A stretch of DNA of 64,000 nucleotides, from the NCBI RefSeq assembly GCF_900111675.1, contig NZ_FOHO01000006.1:161224-225223 (forward strand). The letters are read 5' to 3'. The notes under the pieces were generated by a model. That model saw nothing but the letters and a program-made list of their open reading frames with translations, did not search any database and had not been told where the DNA came from. The translations under genes were made by a program, and so were the position numbers. Shown piece after piece: positions 46,148 to 54,762 of this stretch. This DNA comes from Paracoccus homiensis (GTDB lineage Bacteria > Pseudomonadota > Alphaproteobacteria > Rhodobacterales > Rhodobacteraceae). The number at the start of each line of letters is the position of its first letter. Position 1 is the stretch's first letter.

Positions 46148-46176
46148 TTGTCAAGCGTCGCGCCGCCCGCTATGCG
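46148..46176 (+). promoter_or_regulatory. Candidate promoter of hemC
   Basis: TTGTCA (46148-46153), a 17-base spacer and TATGCG (46171-46176). The implied transcription start falls at or within a base or two of the ATG at 46183, so the message could be leaderless. The minus-strand TTGACA (46149-46154) overlaps the -35 box and could serve hemE. Confidence 0.4.
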
Positions 46177-46182
46177 AGGGGC

Positions 46183-47127
46183 ATGACACAGATGCCCGAC
46201 AGTTCCCGCCCGCTGAAGATCGGTACCCGAGGCTCGGTCCTTGCGCTTGCGCAGGCGCATGAGGCGCGCGCGCGCCTGATGGCCGCGCATGACTTGCCGA
46301 TCGAGGCCTTCGAAATCGTCGTGATCAAGACGACCGGCGACCGGATCACCGATCGCCCGCTGAAGGAAATTGGCGGCAAGGGTCTGTTCACGCGCGAAAT
46401 CGAAGAGGCGCTGACCGAAGGCGGCATCGATATCGCCGTGCATTCGATGAAGGACATGCCGACCCTGCAGCCCGACGGGCTGATCATCGACTGCCTGCTG
46501 CCGCGCGAGGATGCGCGCGATGCCTTTGTCAGCCCGACATTTGCCTCGATCGCGGATCTTCCCCATGGCGCGACCGTGGGGTCGTCCAGCCTGCGCCGCC
46601 GTGCGCAGCTGGCCCATGTGCGCCCCGATCTGCATCTGGTCGAGTTTCGCGGCAATGTGCAGACGCGGCTGAAGAAACTCGACGATGGCGTCGCGGTCGC
46701 GACCTTCCTGGCAATGGCAGGTCTGCGCCGGCTGGACATGCTGCATGTCGCCCGCAGTGCGATTGATCCCGCCGAGATGCTGCCCGCAGTGGCCCAAGGC
46801 GCAATCGGGATCGAGCGGCGCGTGGATGATCATGCGACTGCGGCACTGCTGCATCCGCTGAATGACACAGAGACCACGCTTCGTATCAGTGCCGAACGCG
46901 CGTTTCTGGCGCGGCTGGACGGGTCCTGTCAGACCCCGATTGCGGGTTATGCCCATCTTTCCGGATCAGAACTTGTCCTGCAGGGTCAGATCCTGCGCAG
47001 CGATGGTTCCGAGGCAATCGCGGGGACACGTCAGGGTCCCGTTGCCGATGGTCCTGCGATGGGGCGCGATCTGGCCGAGGAATTGCTTGGCAAGGCCGGG
47101 ACAGGGTTCTTCGATCACCTCGCCTAG
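46183..47127 (+). CDS. hemC: Porphobilinogen deaminase (hydroxymethylbilane synthase)
   Basis: 314 residues. It builds hydroxymethylbilane from four porphobilinogens. The dipyrromethane-cysteine motif [13 protein letters not shown], the [14 protein letters not shown] opening and [16 protein letters not shown] are present. Start alternatives are 46183 and 46192; the second has GAGGGG about nine bases upstream. It is divergent from hemE across 75 bases. Confidence 0.96.
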   Translation: MTQMPDSSRPLKIGTRGSVLALAQAHEARARLMAAHDLPIEAFEIVVIKTTGDRITDRPLKEIGGKGLFTREIEEALTEGGIDIAVHSMKDMPTLQPDGLIIDCLLPREDARDAFVSPTFASIADLPHGATVGSSSLRRRAQLAHVRPDLHLVEFRGNVQTRLKKLDDGVAVATFLAMAGLRRLDMLHVARSAIDPAEMLPAVAQGAIGIERRVDDHATAALLHPLNDTETTLRISAERAFLARLDGSCQTPIAGYAHLSGSELVLQGQILRSDGSEAIAGTRQGPVADGPAMGRDLAEELLGKAGTGFFDHLA

Positions 47128-47153
47128 AACGACGGTTCCCTCTGTCGAATGCC

Positions 47154-47178
47154 AAAAGGCGGGGATGGCCCCGCCTTT
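47154..47178. terminator. Bidirectional terminator between hemC and lexA
   Basis: AAAGGCGGGG (47155-47164), loop ATGG, CCCCGCCTTT (47169-47178) form a perfect 10-bp stem. On the minus strand the stem continues into TTTT; on the plus strand GTTCCTT follows. It sits between convergent hemC and lexA. Confidence 0.8.
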
Positions 47179-47209
47179 GTTCCTTCTACCGCGAAGGCCG
47201 CTATCTGGA

Positions 47210-47920
47210 TCAATAGCTGCGGATCAGCCCGACCAGACGGCCCTGAACCTTGACCGATTCCTCGGGCAGAATGCGCGTTTCATAGGCCGGGTTGGCCGCC
47301 TCGAGTGCGATCATCGAGCCCTTGCGGCGATAGCGCTTCAATGTCGCCTCATGCCCTTCGACCAGGGCAACAATGATGTCGCCATTGTCCGCGTTCGACT
47401 GTTCGCGAATGACCACCACGTCGCCGTCATTGATGCCAGCCTCGATCATGGAGTCGCCCTTGACCTCCAGCGCGTAGTGGTGTTCGCGCCCCGACAGCAT
47501 GCTGCTGGGCACCGATACGTGATGCGCAACCTCTGAAATCGCCTCGATCGGCACACCGGCGGCGATGCGCCCCATCAACGGCAGATCGGTCGCACCACTA
47601 TCGACGATCCCGATGGCACCGCGCGGGCGCGTGGGCCGGTCGTTGGAAATGACTTTGGGCGCGAAACCGGTCCTGGTTGCTGCGGCTGGTGCGGCCTGCG
47701 CAAGGCTTTCGGGCAGGCGCAGGATTTCCAGCGCGCGCGCACGGTGCGGAAGGCGCCGGATGAAGCCACGTTCTTCCAGCGCCGTCACCAGTCGATGGAT
47801 GCCCGATTTGGACCGCAGATCCAACGCATCCTTCATTTCGTCGAAAGAGGGCGGAACGCCATCCTGCGCCATGCGCTTTTGGATGAATTCCAGCAGTTGG
47901 ATCTGCTTTTTCGTCAGCAT
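47210..47920 (-). CDS. lexA: SOS repressor LexA
   Basis: 236 residues. An N-terminal winged helix ([20 protein letters not shown]) and a C-terminal S24 peptidase domain with the cleavage site in [11 protein letters not shown], the Ser of KGDSMIEAG and the Lys of EATLKRYRR. It represses DNA-damage genes until RecA triggers self-cleavage. Its own promoter carries an SOS box (next entries), so it is autoregulated. Confidence 0.96.
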   Translation of the reverse strand: MLTKKQIQLLEFIQKRMAQDGVPPSFDEMKDALDLRSKSGIHRLVTALEERGFIRRLPHRARALEILRLPESLAQAAPAAATRTGFAPKVISNDRPTRPRGAIGIVDSGATDLPLMGRIAAGVPIEAISEVAHHVSVPSSMLSGREHHYALEVKGDSMIEAGINDGDVVVIREQSNADNGDIIVALVEGHEATLKRYRRKGSMIALEAANPAYETRILPEESVKVQGRLVGLIRSY

Positions 47921-47943
47921 GTGCCGCCCTTTCGCCTTGCGGT

Positions 47944-47958
47944 GTTCTTTCTATGTTC
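47944..47958. promoter_or_regulatory. SOS box (LexA operator)
   Basis: GTTC (47944-47947), seven bases, GTTC (47955-47958): the direct-repeat operator known for alphaproteobacterial LexA. It is centred about 31 bases before the lexA start codon and overlaps the -10 box of the lexA promoter. Confidence 0.85.
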
Positions 47959-47983
47959 TAGACCAAGCCCAGAATCACGTCAA
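47955..47983 (-). promoter_or_regulatory. lexA promoter
   Basis: Read on the minus strand: TTGACG (47983-47978), a 17-base spacer, TAGAAC (47960-47955). The -10 box overlaps the upstream half of the SOS box, so LexA binding would block RNA polymerase. Confidence 0.65.
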
Positions 47984-48013
47984 TGAACAGAACATCGCGA
48001 GGTGAAAAAGTGG

Positions 48014-49198
48014 TTAACTGCCGCCATGTAGCGGCAGATATTCCATCATCTCGCCTTTCGCGCGTGCGCGATCCCCCGAGGGCCGCACCAACAGCGCATC
48101 AGCCTGTGACAGGATCGACAGCAGTGATGAATCCTGACGGTCGAACGGGGTGATGGTCGGCTGCCCATCTTGCCGGTCCAGTTTGGCGCGAAGATAATGC
48201 TGGCGATTTCCTTCTGCGACCAAATCGACGCCAAGCATCGCCTTGCGCGTCTGATCCAGATCCGTGAACCCCTGCATCCTTCGGATAAGAGGTTGCATGA
48301 ATATCTTTCCGCAAACAATTGACGATACTGGATTTCCAGGCAGTCCAAGCATCGCGGTTCCGTGCAGGTCGCCAGCCATCAACGGCTTGCCCGGGCGCAT
48401 CGCGATCTTGTAGAAGGCGCGTTCCAGACCCAGTTCCGCGGCGACCTTTCCGACCAGATCGTGATCGCCGACCGAGGCCCCGCCGATGGTGATCAGAAGA
48501 TCGGCATCCCGTGCCATGTGAAAGCATTCGCGCAGGCTGTGTTCGGTATCTGCGGCGATGGGCAGAAGCGTGGTTTCGGCGCCGACCTCTTGCGCCAGCG
48601 CGGCGATGGCCAGGTCGTTGGAGCTGATGATCTGACCATCACGCGGGGTGTCGCCGGGGCGGACAAGCTCATCCCCGCTGGCCATGATCGCGACCTTCGG
48701 GCGACGCGCGACCATCACCTGCGGCACGTTCATCGCGGCAAGAAGCCCGATATCCGCCGCAGTCAGCCGGCGGCCTGCGGGAAGTTCGTCTGCCTCGGCG
48801 AAGTCGCAGCCCCGGCTGCGGATATGCGTGCCATGCGAGGCTTCGGTGATCGTCAGAAGATCGCCTTCGCGCCGGGTATTTTCCTGCATCTCGACGCGGT
48901 CAAAGCCATCGGGAACCGCCGCGCCGGTAAAGATGCGGATGGCTGTGCCGGGCTGGGCAGTGCCGGTCCAGGGATGACCTGCGGCGGCTTCACCGACAAT
49001 GCGCAGGCTCTGGCCCGCATCTGCGCTGCGCCATGCATAGCCGTCCATTGCCGCCGCGTTGAACGGCGGCTGCGTCATGCGCGAGACTGCCGGTTCAAGC
49101 AGGATCCGTCCCAACGCATTTTCCAGCCCGATCAGTTCGGGTTTCGGCTGCGGCGCCAGTGCAAGAACCCGCTGCAAGGCCTCGTCGACAGAGATCAT
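48014..49198 (-). CDS. moeA: Molybdopterin molybdenumtransferase MoeA
   Basis: 394 residues. It inserts molybdenum into adenylylated molybdopterin. The opening [13 protein letters not shown], the [14 protein letters not shown] segment, the MoCF-type [13 protein letters not shown] loop and the [15 protein letters not shown] motif are present. It overlaps moaC by four bases and precedes lexA by 93 bases on the same strand. Confidence 0.95.
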   Translation of the reverse strand: MISVDEALQRVLALAPQPKPELIGLENALGRILLEPAVSRMTQPPFNAAAMDGYAWRSADAGQSLRIVGEAAAGHPWTGTAQPGTAIRIFTGAAVPDGFDRVEMQENTRREGDLLTITEASHGTHIRSRGCDFAEADELPAGRRLTAADIGLLAAMNVPQVMVARRPKVAIMASGDELVRPGDTPRDGQIISSNDLAIAALAQEVGAETTLLPIAADTEHSLRECFHMARDADLLITIGGASVGDHDLVGKVAAELGLERAFYKIAMRPGKPLMAGDLHGTAMLGLPGNPVSSIVCGKIFMQPLIRRMQGFTDLDQTRKAMLGVDLVAEGNRQHYLRAKLDRQDGQPTITPFDRQDSSLLSILSQADALLVRPSGDRARAKGEMMEYLPLHGGS

Positions 49199-49668
49199 GT
49201 CGCGGCCTCGTAATCGCCCGACTTGCCGCCGGATTTGCGGACCAGCCGAATGCCTTCGATCTGCATCGATTTCTCGGCCGCTTTCAGCATGTCATAGATG
49301 GTCAGGCAGGCGGTGCTGACGGCGGTCAGGGCCTCCATCTCGACGCCGGTGCGGCCGGTCGTGCGCACGGTCGCGGTGACGCGGATCCCGGGAAGGTCCG
49401 TGTCGGGCGTCAGGTCCAGCGAGACCTTGCTGATCGGCAGGGGGTGGCACAGCGGGATCAGGTCCGAGGTACGCTTGGCCCCCATGATCCCGGCCAGTCG
49501 GGCGACGCCGAGAACGTCGCCCTTCGCGGCCCCGCCCTGCGCCAGCGCCAGCGTTTCCGCACGCATCACGACGCAGCCTTCGGCCGTCGCTTCGCGCGTC
49601 GTCTCGGCCTTGGCAGAGACATCGACCATATGCGCCTGACCGGCACTGTCGAAATGTGTCAGGCTCAT
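49195..49668 (-). CDS. moaC: Cyclic pyranopterin monophosphate synthase accessory protein MoaC
   Basis: 157 residues. Together with MoaA it makes cPMP from GTP. The opening [19 protein letters not shown], the [13 protein letters not shown] catalytic stretch and [11 protein letters not shown] are intact. It overlaps both trpC and moeA by four bases. Confidence 0.96.
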   Translation of the reverse strand: MSLTHFDSAGQAHMVDVSAKAETTREATAEGCVVMRAETLALAQGGAAKGDVLGVARLAGIMGAKRTSDLIPLCHPLPISKVSLDLTPDTDLPGIRVTATVRTTGRTGVEMEALTAVSTACLTIYDMLKAAEKSMQIEGIRLVRKSGGKSGDYEAAT

Positions 49669-50468
49669 GTCGCGGCACCGGTCTTGACGTTCAGAATGGC
49701 GCGGGTGGCTGCGGCCACGTCCGGCTGACGCATCATGCTTTCGCCGATCAGGAAGCGATGCGCGCCGACCTGCATCATCTGGTCCAGATCATCCGCTGTG
49801 AACAAACCGCTTTCACAGACGATATCGCGATCATCGGGAATACGTGGCGCAAGTTCGCGCGTTACATGAAGTGTTACATCGAACGTCTTGAGATTTCTGT
49901 TGTTTATCCCGATCATCCGAGACTTCAATTGCAGCGCGCGGTCCAGTTCCTCGGCATTGTGGACCTCGATCAGCGCATCCATGCCCCAGTGCTGGGCGGC
50001 GTCTTCCAGGTCGCGGGCAAGACTGTCCTCGACCGAGGCCATGATGATCAGGATGCAGTCCGCGCCCCAGGCGCGCGCCTCGGCGACCTGATAGGTGTCA
50101 TACATGAAATCCTTGCGCAGCGCGGGCAGGTCGCAGGCCGCGCGTGCATCGGCCAAAAATTCCGGCGCACCCTGAAAGCTGGGCTTGTCGGTCAGCACGG
50201 ACAGGCAGGCCGCGCCGCCGTCCTGATAGGCACGCGCCAAGGCGGGCGGATCGAAATCGGGACGGATCAGGCCTTTGGACGGGCTGGCCTTCTTGATTTC
50301 GGCGATCAGTGCGGGTCCATGCCGCGCCTTGTCGGACAATGCCTGCGCAAATCCGCGCGGGGCGGACGCGGCGCGGGCGTCGGCTTCGATATCGGCAAGC
50401 GGTCGCGCGGCCTTCGCAGCGGCGATCTCTTCCAGTTTATAGGCTTTGATCTTGTCGAGAATATCCAT
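49665..50468 (-). CDS. trpC: Indole-3-glycerol phosphate synthase
   Basis: 267 residues, TIM barrel. The N-terminal [31 protein letters not shown] (catalytic Lys and phosphate loop) and the [11 protein letters not shown] and VCESGLF motifs are present. It closes the indole ring in tryptophan synthesis. It lies 41 bases after ung on the same strand and overlaps moaC. Confidence 0.97.
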   Translation of the reverse strand: MDILDKIKAYKLEEIAAAKAARPLADIEADARAASAPRGFAQALSDKARHGPALIAEIKKASPSKGLIRPDFDPPALARAYQDGGAACLSVLTDKPSFQGAPEFLADARAACDLPALRKDFMYDTYQVAEARAWGADCILIIMASVEDSLARDLEDAAQHWGMDALIEVHNAEELDRALQLKSRMIGINNRNLKTFDVTLHVTRELAPRIPDDRDIVCESGLFTADDLDQMMQVGAHRFLIGESMMRQPDVAAATRAILNVKTGAAT

Positions 50469-50509
50469 GCTGTCGTTCTAGCCGTGCTTTGCGAAGGGGA
50501 AAAGGGCGG

Positions 50510-51148
50510 TCAGGCCGCCCAGTCGATCTGGGGCAGGCGCTGAGCTTGTAGCCAGGTGTTGACCTGGCTGAAGGGGCGGCTGCCGAAAAAGCCGCGCCGC
50601 GCCGACAGGGGCGAGGGATGCGCCGATGCGATCACCAGATCCTGTGGCCGGGGCAGATCACCCACTGCCTTTTGTGCATGGGCGCCCCACAGGATAAAGG
50701 CCGTCGGGCCGTGTCGCTGCGCCTCGGCGACGGCTTGACGGGTCAGCGCGTCCCAGCCCCAGCGCGCATGAACCCCTGCCTGACCGGGCAGTACCGACAG
50801 GGAAGTGTTCAGTAACAGCACGCCCTGTTCTGCCCAGCCGGAAAGATCGCCGGTGATGGGCGCGGTGCCGATATCCTGAACCATTTCGGCAAAGATGTTT
50901 TTCAGCGAGCGCGGCAAGGCGATACCGGGGTTTACGGAAAATGCCAGGCCATTGGCATGTCCGGGGGTCGGGTAGGGGTCCTGACCCAGAATGATCACGC
51001 GGGCCTGTTGTGGCGATGTCGCCTGCAAGGCGGCAAACAGGTGGCCCGGGCCGGGAAGCCAATCGTCCAATTCCGCAAGACGATCACGCAGGACCGGCCA
51101 GTCCTGTTCGAAGAAGGGCAGATGCGCCCAGGCGGCGGGCGGTGTCAC
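50510..51148 (-). CDS. ung: Uracil-DNA glycosylase family protein
   Basis: 212 residues. Motif A is [18 protein letters not shown] (catalytic Asp; the usual His after PY is Pro here), and motif B is [19 protein letters not shown]. It removes uracil from DNA. It sits inside the tryptophan operon, overlapping trpD by four bases. The Pro substitution is notable but other motif residues fit family 1. Confidence 0.92.
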   Translation of the reverse strand: MTPPAAWAHLPFFEQDWPVLRDRLAELDDWLPGPGHLFAALQATSPQQARVIILGQDPYPTPGHANGLAFSVNPGIALPRSLKNIFAEMVQDIGTAPITGDLSGWAEQGVLLLNTSLSVLPGQAGVHARWGWDALTRQAVAEAQRHGPTAFILWGAHAQKAVGDLPRPQDLVIASAHPSPLSARRGFFGSRPFSQVNTWLQAQRLPQIDWAA

Positions 51149-52167
51149 GCTTCGGGGGGGCCGGTCACTTCGGCCAGTTCGACAAGCTTTACCTTTGCAG
51201 CGCCGCTGTCCAGTGATTGCGCGGCCAATTCCGCGCCCTGTCGCAGGTCGTCTGCCTTCTCGGCGATCAACAGGGCTGCCGCGGCATTCAGCAGGACCGC
51301 ATCGCGATAGGCACCCTTTTCACCGTCCAGCAAGGCACGGAAGGCGGCGGCGTTGTAGGACGGCTCGCCGCCCATGATCGACTCGAACGGGTGGCGGGGC
51401 AGGCCGGCATCCTCTGGCGTGACGATGAATTCCGACAACTTGCCATCCTTCAGCGCAACGACCTGCGTTTCGCCCGCGATGGTGATTTCGTCGGTGCCAT
51501 CGCTGCCATGAACCAGCCACGCCGCATCCGAACCCAGATCGCGCAGAACCTCGGCCATCGGGCGGATCCAGTCGGCGCTGAAGGCACCGGTCAGCTGACG
51601 GCGCACAGCGCCGGGGTTGGTCAGCGGTCCCAGCAGGTTGAAGACGGTGCGGGTGCCAAGTTCGGTCCGGGGTGGGCCGACATGGCGCATGGCGGGGTGA
51701 TGCATCGGCGCCATCATGAAGCAGATGCCCGCCCGGTCCAGCGCCATTTGCGAGGTCGCGGGACCGCCCATGACATTGATGCCCATCTGGGTCAGGGCAT
51801 CCGCCGCGCCCGATTTCGACGACAGGTTGCGGTTGCCGTGCTTGGCGACCGGCACACCTGCGCCCGCCACCACGAATGCCGTCGCGGTCGAGATGTTCAG
51901 CGTGCCCTTGCCGTCGCCACCGGTGCCGACGATGTCCATCGCACCCTGCGGGGCGGTGATGCGGTTCATCCGGGCGCGCATGGCGCGGGCGGCGGCGGCG
52001 ATTTCATCGACCGTTTCGCCGCGCACACGCAGGGCCATCAGCAAGCCGCCGATCTGCGCGGGGGTCGCCGCCCCGTCGAACAGGGCCGAGAACGCCGATT
52101 CGGCCTCGGGTCCGGTCAGGGGGCGCGTGGCGGCGATCCCGATCAGCGGGCGGATATCTGTTGTCAT
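51145..52167 (-). CDS. trpD: Anthranilate phosphoribosyltransferase
   Basis: 340 residues. It transfers phosphoribose from PRPP to anthranilate. The [19 protein letters not shown] loop and the [21 protein letters not shown] segment are family signatures. It overlaps trpG and ung by four bases each. Confidence 0.97.
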   Translation of the reverse strand: MTTDIRPLIGIAATRPLTGPEAESAFSALFDGAATPAQIGGLLMALRVRGETVDEIAAAARAMRARMNRITAPQGAMDIVGTGGDGKGTLNISTATAFVVAGAGVPVAKHGNRNLSSKSGAADALTQMGINVMGGPATSQMALDRAGICFMMAPMHHPAMRHVGPPRTELGTRTVFNLLGPLTNPGAVRRQLTGAFSADWIRPMAEVLRDLGSDAAWLVHGSDGTDEITIAGETQVVALKDGKLSEFIVTPEDAGLPRHPFESIMGGEPSYNAAAFRALLDGEKGAYRDAVLLNAAAALLIAEKADDLRQGAELAAQSLDSGAAKVKLVELAEVTGPPEA

Positions 52168-52754
52168 GCGGCTTTCTCGCGCGGGGTGCAGCGGGCAAGG
52201 AAATTGCGGATCATGTCATGGCCATGTTCCGAGGCGATGGATTCGGGGTGGAACTGCACACCCTCGATCGGCAGATCCTCGTGGATCAGGCCCATGATGG
52301 TGCCGTCATCGGAATGGGCGGTCACGCGCAGGCAATTGGGCAGGCTTTCCGGCTGTACCGTCAGCGAATGATACCGTGTCGCGTTCAACGGCGAGGGCAG
52401 GCCGGTAAAGACCCCGGTGCCGTCATGGGTGACCGCATCGACCTTGCCATGCAGGATGCGGTTGGCGCGAACGACCTTGCCGCCAAAGGCCTCGCCAATG
52501 GCCTGATGGCCCAGGCAGACCCCGAACAGCGGAATGTTGCGGTCGGCCGCAGCCCGGATCAGGTCCAGGCAGATGCCCGCCTGCGCCGGATCGCAGGGAC
52601 CGGGCGAGATCACGATCCCGTCGGGTTCCAATGCCAGCGCCTGTTCCACGGTCAGGGCATCGTTGCGCCTGACGGTCACGTCGGCGCCTGCCTCGCCCAT
52701 GTAATGTACAAGGTTCCAGGTAAAGCTGTCGTAATTGTCGATCAGAAGGATCAT
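52164..52754 (-). CDS. trpG: Anthranilate synthase component II (glutamine amidotransferase)
   Basis: 196 residues, class I amidotransferase. [31 protein letters not shown], the nucleophile [16 protein letters not shown] and the Glu/His pair in [14 protein letters not shown] are present. It supplies ammonia to TrpE, which is encoded 4 kb away on the opposite strand. It starts 105 bases from the divergent YibQ-like gene. Confidence 0.97.
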   Translation of the reverse strand: MILLIDNYDSFTWNLVHYMGEAGADVTVRRNDALTVEQALALEPDGIVISPGPCDPAQAGICLDLIRAAADRNIPLFGVCLGHQAIGEAFGGKVVRANRILHGKVDAVTHDGTGVFTGLPSPLNATRYHSLTVQPESLPNCLRVTAHSDDGTIMGLIHEDLPIEGVQFHPESIASEHGHDMIRNFLARCTPREKAA

Positions 52755-52858
52755 CGTCTCGCCTAGGTCGCGCGGTGGTTTCCCCCCGCAAATCGGTTCG
52801 CTATAGATGGTCCAAAGCGCGACGGGGGGTCAAGCCCGCGCAAGGGATGGAAGGGGCG

Positions 52859-53506
52859 ATGGCAGGCGGTTTCTGGTCAGGTTTGCTGCACGGCAGCGTG
52901 ATCTGTGTGGTCGCGTTGGCGGGATTGTCGTTGATGGCGCCCCGAACGCCGGTGGTTTCGCAGCCCGACTCGCGGGTGGAAAAGCCTGCTTCACCCCCGC
53001 CGCCGCAGGATCGGCCTGATCGTCCCGCCGCATCCGACATCGATCTGCCTGCCGGTTCCGAATTCGGGCGGGCCGGTGATCTGCCGCCGCAATCGCCGCA
53101 ACCGCTGATCGCGCCCGCGGGACGGCTGGATCAGACCGAGGCCCCCGCCGTCACCCCACCCGAGGCAGAACCCGCGCCCCTTGCGGTCAATGATCCGGTC
53201 GCCCGTCCGCATGCGGATGACGGGATCGGTGCCGATCAGGGGCCGACCCAGCCTGCGGTGGCGCAAGGCGAAGCGCGGGCCGATTTCACCCGACCGTCGG
53301 CCTCGCTGGCGCCCGCGGCGCAAGACGGACCCGCGGCGCCAAGCTTTGCGGCGCCGGACGTGCTGCCGGATACTTATCCGGTGGCCAGCCCCGCCGCCGA
53401 GCCTGAACCGACGGATGTGCTGCCCATCGCGCCAAGCCAAACCCCCGGTCTGTCGCGTCCCGCGCTGGATCTGTCCACGCCGCCTGACCTGTCAGACCTG
53501 AAATAA
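52859..53506 (+). CDS. N-terminal remnant of a YibQ-like divergent polysaccharide deacetylase
   Basis: 215 residues. One N-terminal membrane segment (FWSGLLHGSVICVVALAGLS), then a Pro/Ala/Asp-rich low-complexity region containing DLPAGSEFGRA, which matches the linker of YibQ-type proteins of Rhodobacteraceae. The C-terminal deacetylase domain expected after such a linker is absent: the gene stops at 53506 and an aminotransferase begins 18 bases later. Probably a shortened or decaying gene that still encodes a membrane-anchored linker. GGAAGGGGCG precedes the ATG at 52859. Confidence 0.6.
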   Translation: MAGGFWSGLLHGSVICVVALAGLSLMAPRTPVVSQPDSRVEKPASPPPPQDRPDRPAASDIDLPAGSEFGRAGDLPPQSPQPLIAPAGRLDQTEAPAVTPPEAEPAPLAVNDPVARPHADDGIGADQGPTQPAVAQGEARADFTRPSASLAPAAQDGPAAPSFAAPDVLPDTYPVASPAAEPEPTDVLPIAPSQTPGLSRPALDLSTPPDLSDLK

Positions 53507-53523
53507 CTGGATCGGAACTGAAG

Positions 53524-54696
53524 ATGAAACTGAACCCCGCCATGGCCGCCACCTTCGCGCCCCCGGTCATGGAAGCGCGCCGCTGGCTGTCCGAGGTGAC
53601 GATCCCCGCCGATCTGCCGCTGATCAATGTCAGCCAGGCCGCACCGGTCGATCCGCCGCCCGAGGGCCTGCGCCGCGCCATCGCCGAGGCCGCGCTGTCG
53701 CTGCCCGAGGCGCATCTTTACGGTCCCGTTCTTGGCAATGACGATCTGCGTCAGGCCGTCGCGCAGGAATTCAGCCGCGCCTATGGCGGCGCGATCGGGG
53801 CGCGCAACGTGGCGATCACGCAGGGATGCAATCAGGCGTTCTGTGCCACGATGGCGACGCTGGCGGGGGCCGGCGATGACGTGATCCTGCCGACGCCGTG
53901 GTATTTCAATCACAAGATGTGGCTGGACATGCAGGGCGTCACCACCCAGCCCTTGTCCTGCGGACCTGACATGCTGCCCGACCCCGAACGGGCCGCGGCA
54001 ATGATCGGGCCGCGCACGCGGGCAATCGTGCTGGTCACCCCGAACAATCCTTCGGGCGCGGAATATCCGGCCGAACTGGTGGCGCGTTTCTTCGATCTGT
54101 GTCAGCGGCATGGTCTTGCGCTGGTCGTGGACGAAACCTATCGCGATTTCGACAGCCGCGACGGCGCACCCCATGATCTGTTGGCGCGCACCGATTGGGA
54201 CGGGACGCTGATCCAGCTTTACAGCTTTTCCAAGGCCTATCGCCTGACCGGCCATCGTGTCGGGGCGCTGATCGCATCCGTCGCACGCATGGCGGAAATC
54301 GAGAAATTTCTGGATACGATCGCCATCTCGCCCTCGCAACTGGGGCAGATCGGTGCGCTGTGGGGGATGCAGAACCTTGGTGACTGGCTTGCCGGCGAGC
54401 GCGCCGAGATTCTTGCGCGTCGGCAGGCGACAGAGCAGGCGATCACCGCGTTGGATGGCTGGGTCCTGAAATCCGCCGGTGCCTATTTCGCGTGGGTTCA
54501 GCACCCTTCGGCCAGATCCTCGGCCGATCTGGCGCGCGACATGGTCGGCCAGATCGGCGTTCTGGCCCTGCCCGGAACGATGTTTACGCCCGATGGTGAT
54601 CCTGTCGGGCAACAGCATATGCGCCTGGCCTTCGCCAATATTGATCGCGCCGAAATTACTGAATTGGCCGAAAGGCTTGCCCAGATCCGCGCCTGA
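53524..54696 (+). CDS. PLP-dependent aminotransferase, class I/II
   Basis: 390 residues, fold type I. The NNPSG segment (LVTPNNPSGAEYPAEL), the PLP Lys in YSFSKAYRLTGHRVG and the cofactor Asp/Tyr in LVVDETYRDF are present. Substrate not determined; an aromatic or branched amino acid is plausible. It lies 18 bases after the YibQ-like gene. Confidence 0.92.
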   Translation: MKLNPAMAATFAPPVMEARRWLSEVTIPADLPLINVSQAAPVDPPPEGLRRAIAEAALSLPEAHLYGPVLGNDDLRQAVAQEFSRAYGGAIGARNVAITQGCNQAFCATMATLAGAGDDVILPTPWYFNHKMWLDMQGVTTQPLSCGPDMLPDPERAAAMIGPRTRAIVLVTPNNPSGAEYPAELVARFFDLCQRHGLALVVDETYRDFDSRDGAPHDLLARTDWDGTLIQLYSFSKAYRLTGHRVGALIASVARMAEIEKFLDTIAISPSQLGQIGALWGMQNLGDWLAGERAEILARRQATEQAITALDGWVLKSAGAYFAWVQHPSARSSADLARDMVGQIGVLALPGTMFTPDGDPVGQQHMRLAFANIDRAEITELAERLAQIRA

Positions 54697-54762
54697 ACAC
54701 TTGTGGCCGCCCGACCTGCGGCCTAAAGACAGCGCTGACACGACCCCAAGGAAGGCCGCGCC

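Noticed and set aside
45079..46956. hemE with a 283-residue N-terminal extension
   Set aside because: The extension is antisense to hemC, and the ATG at 46107 has AAGGAGG and the normal family start.
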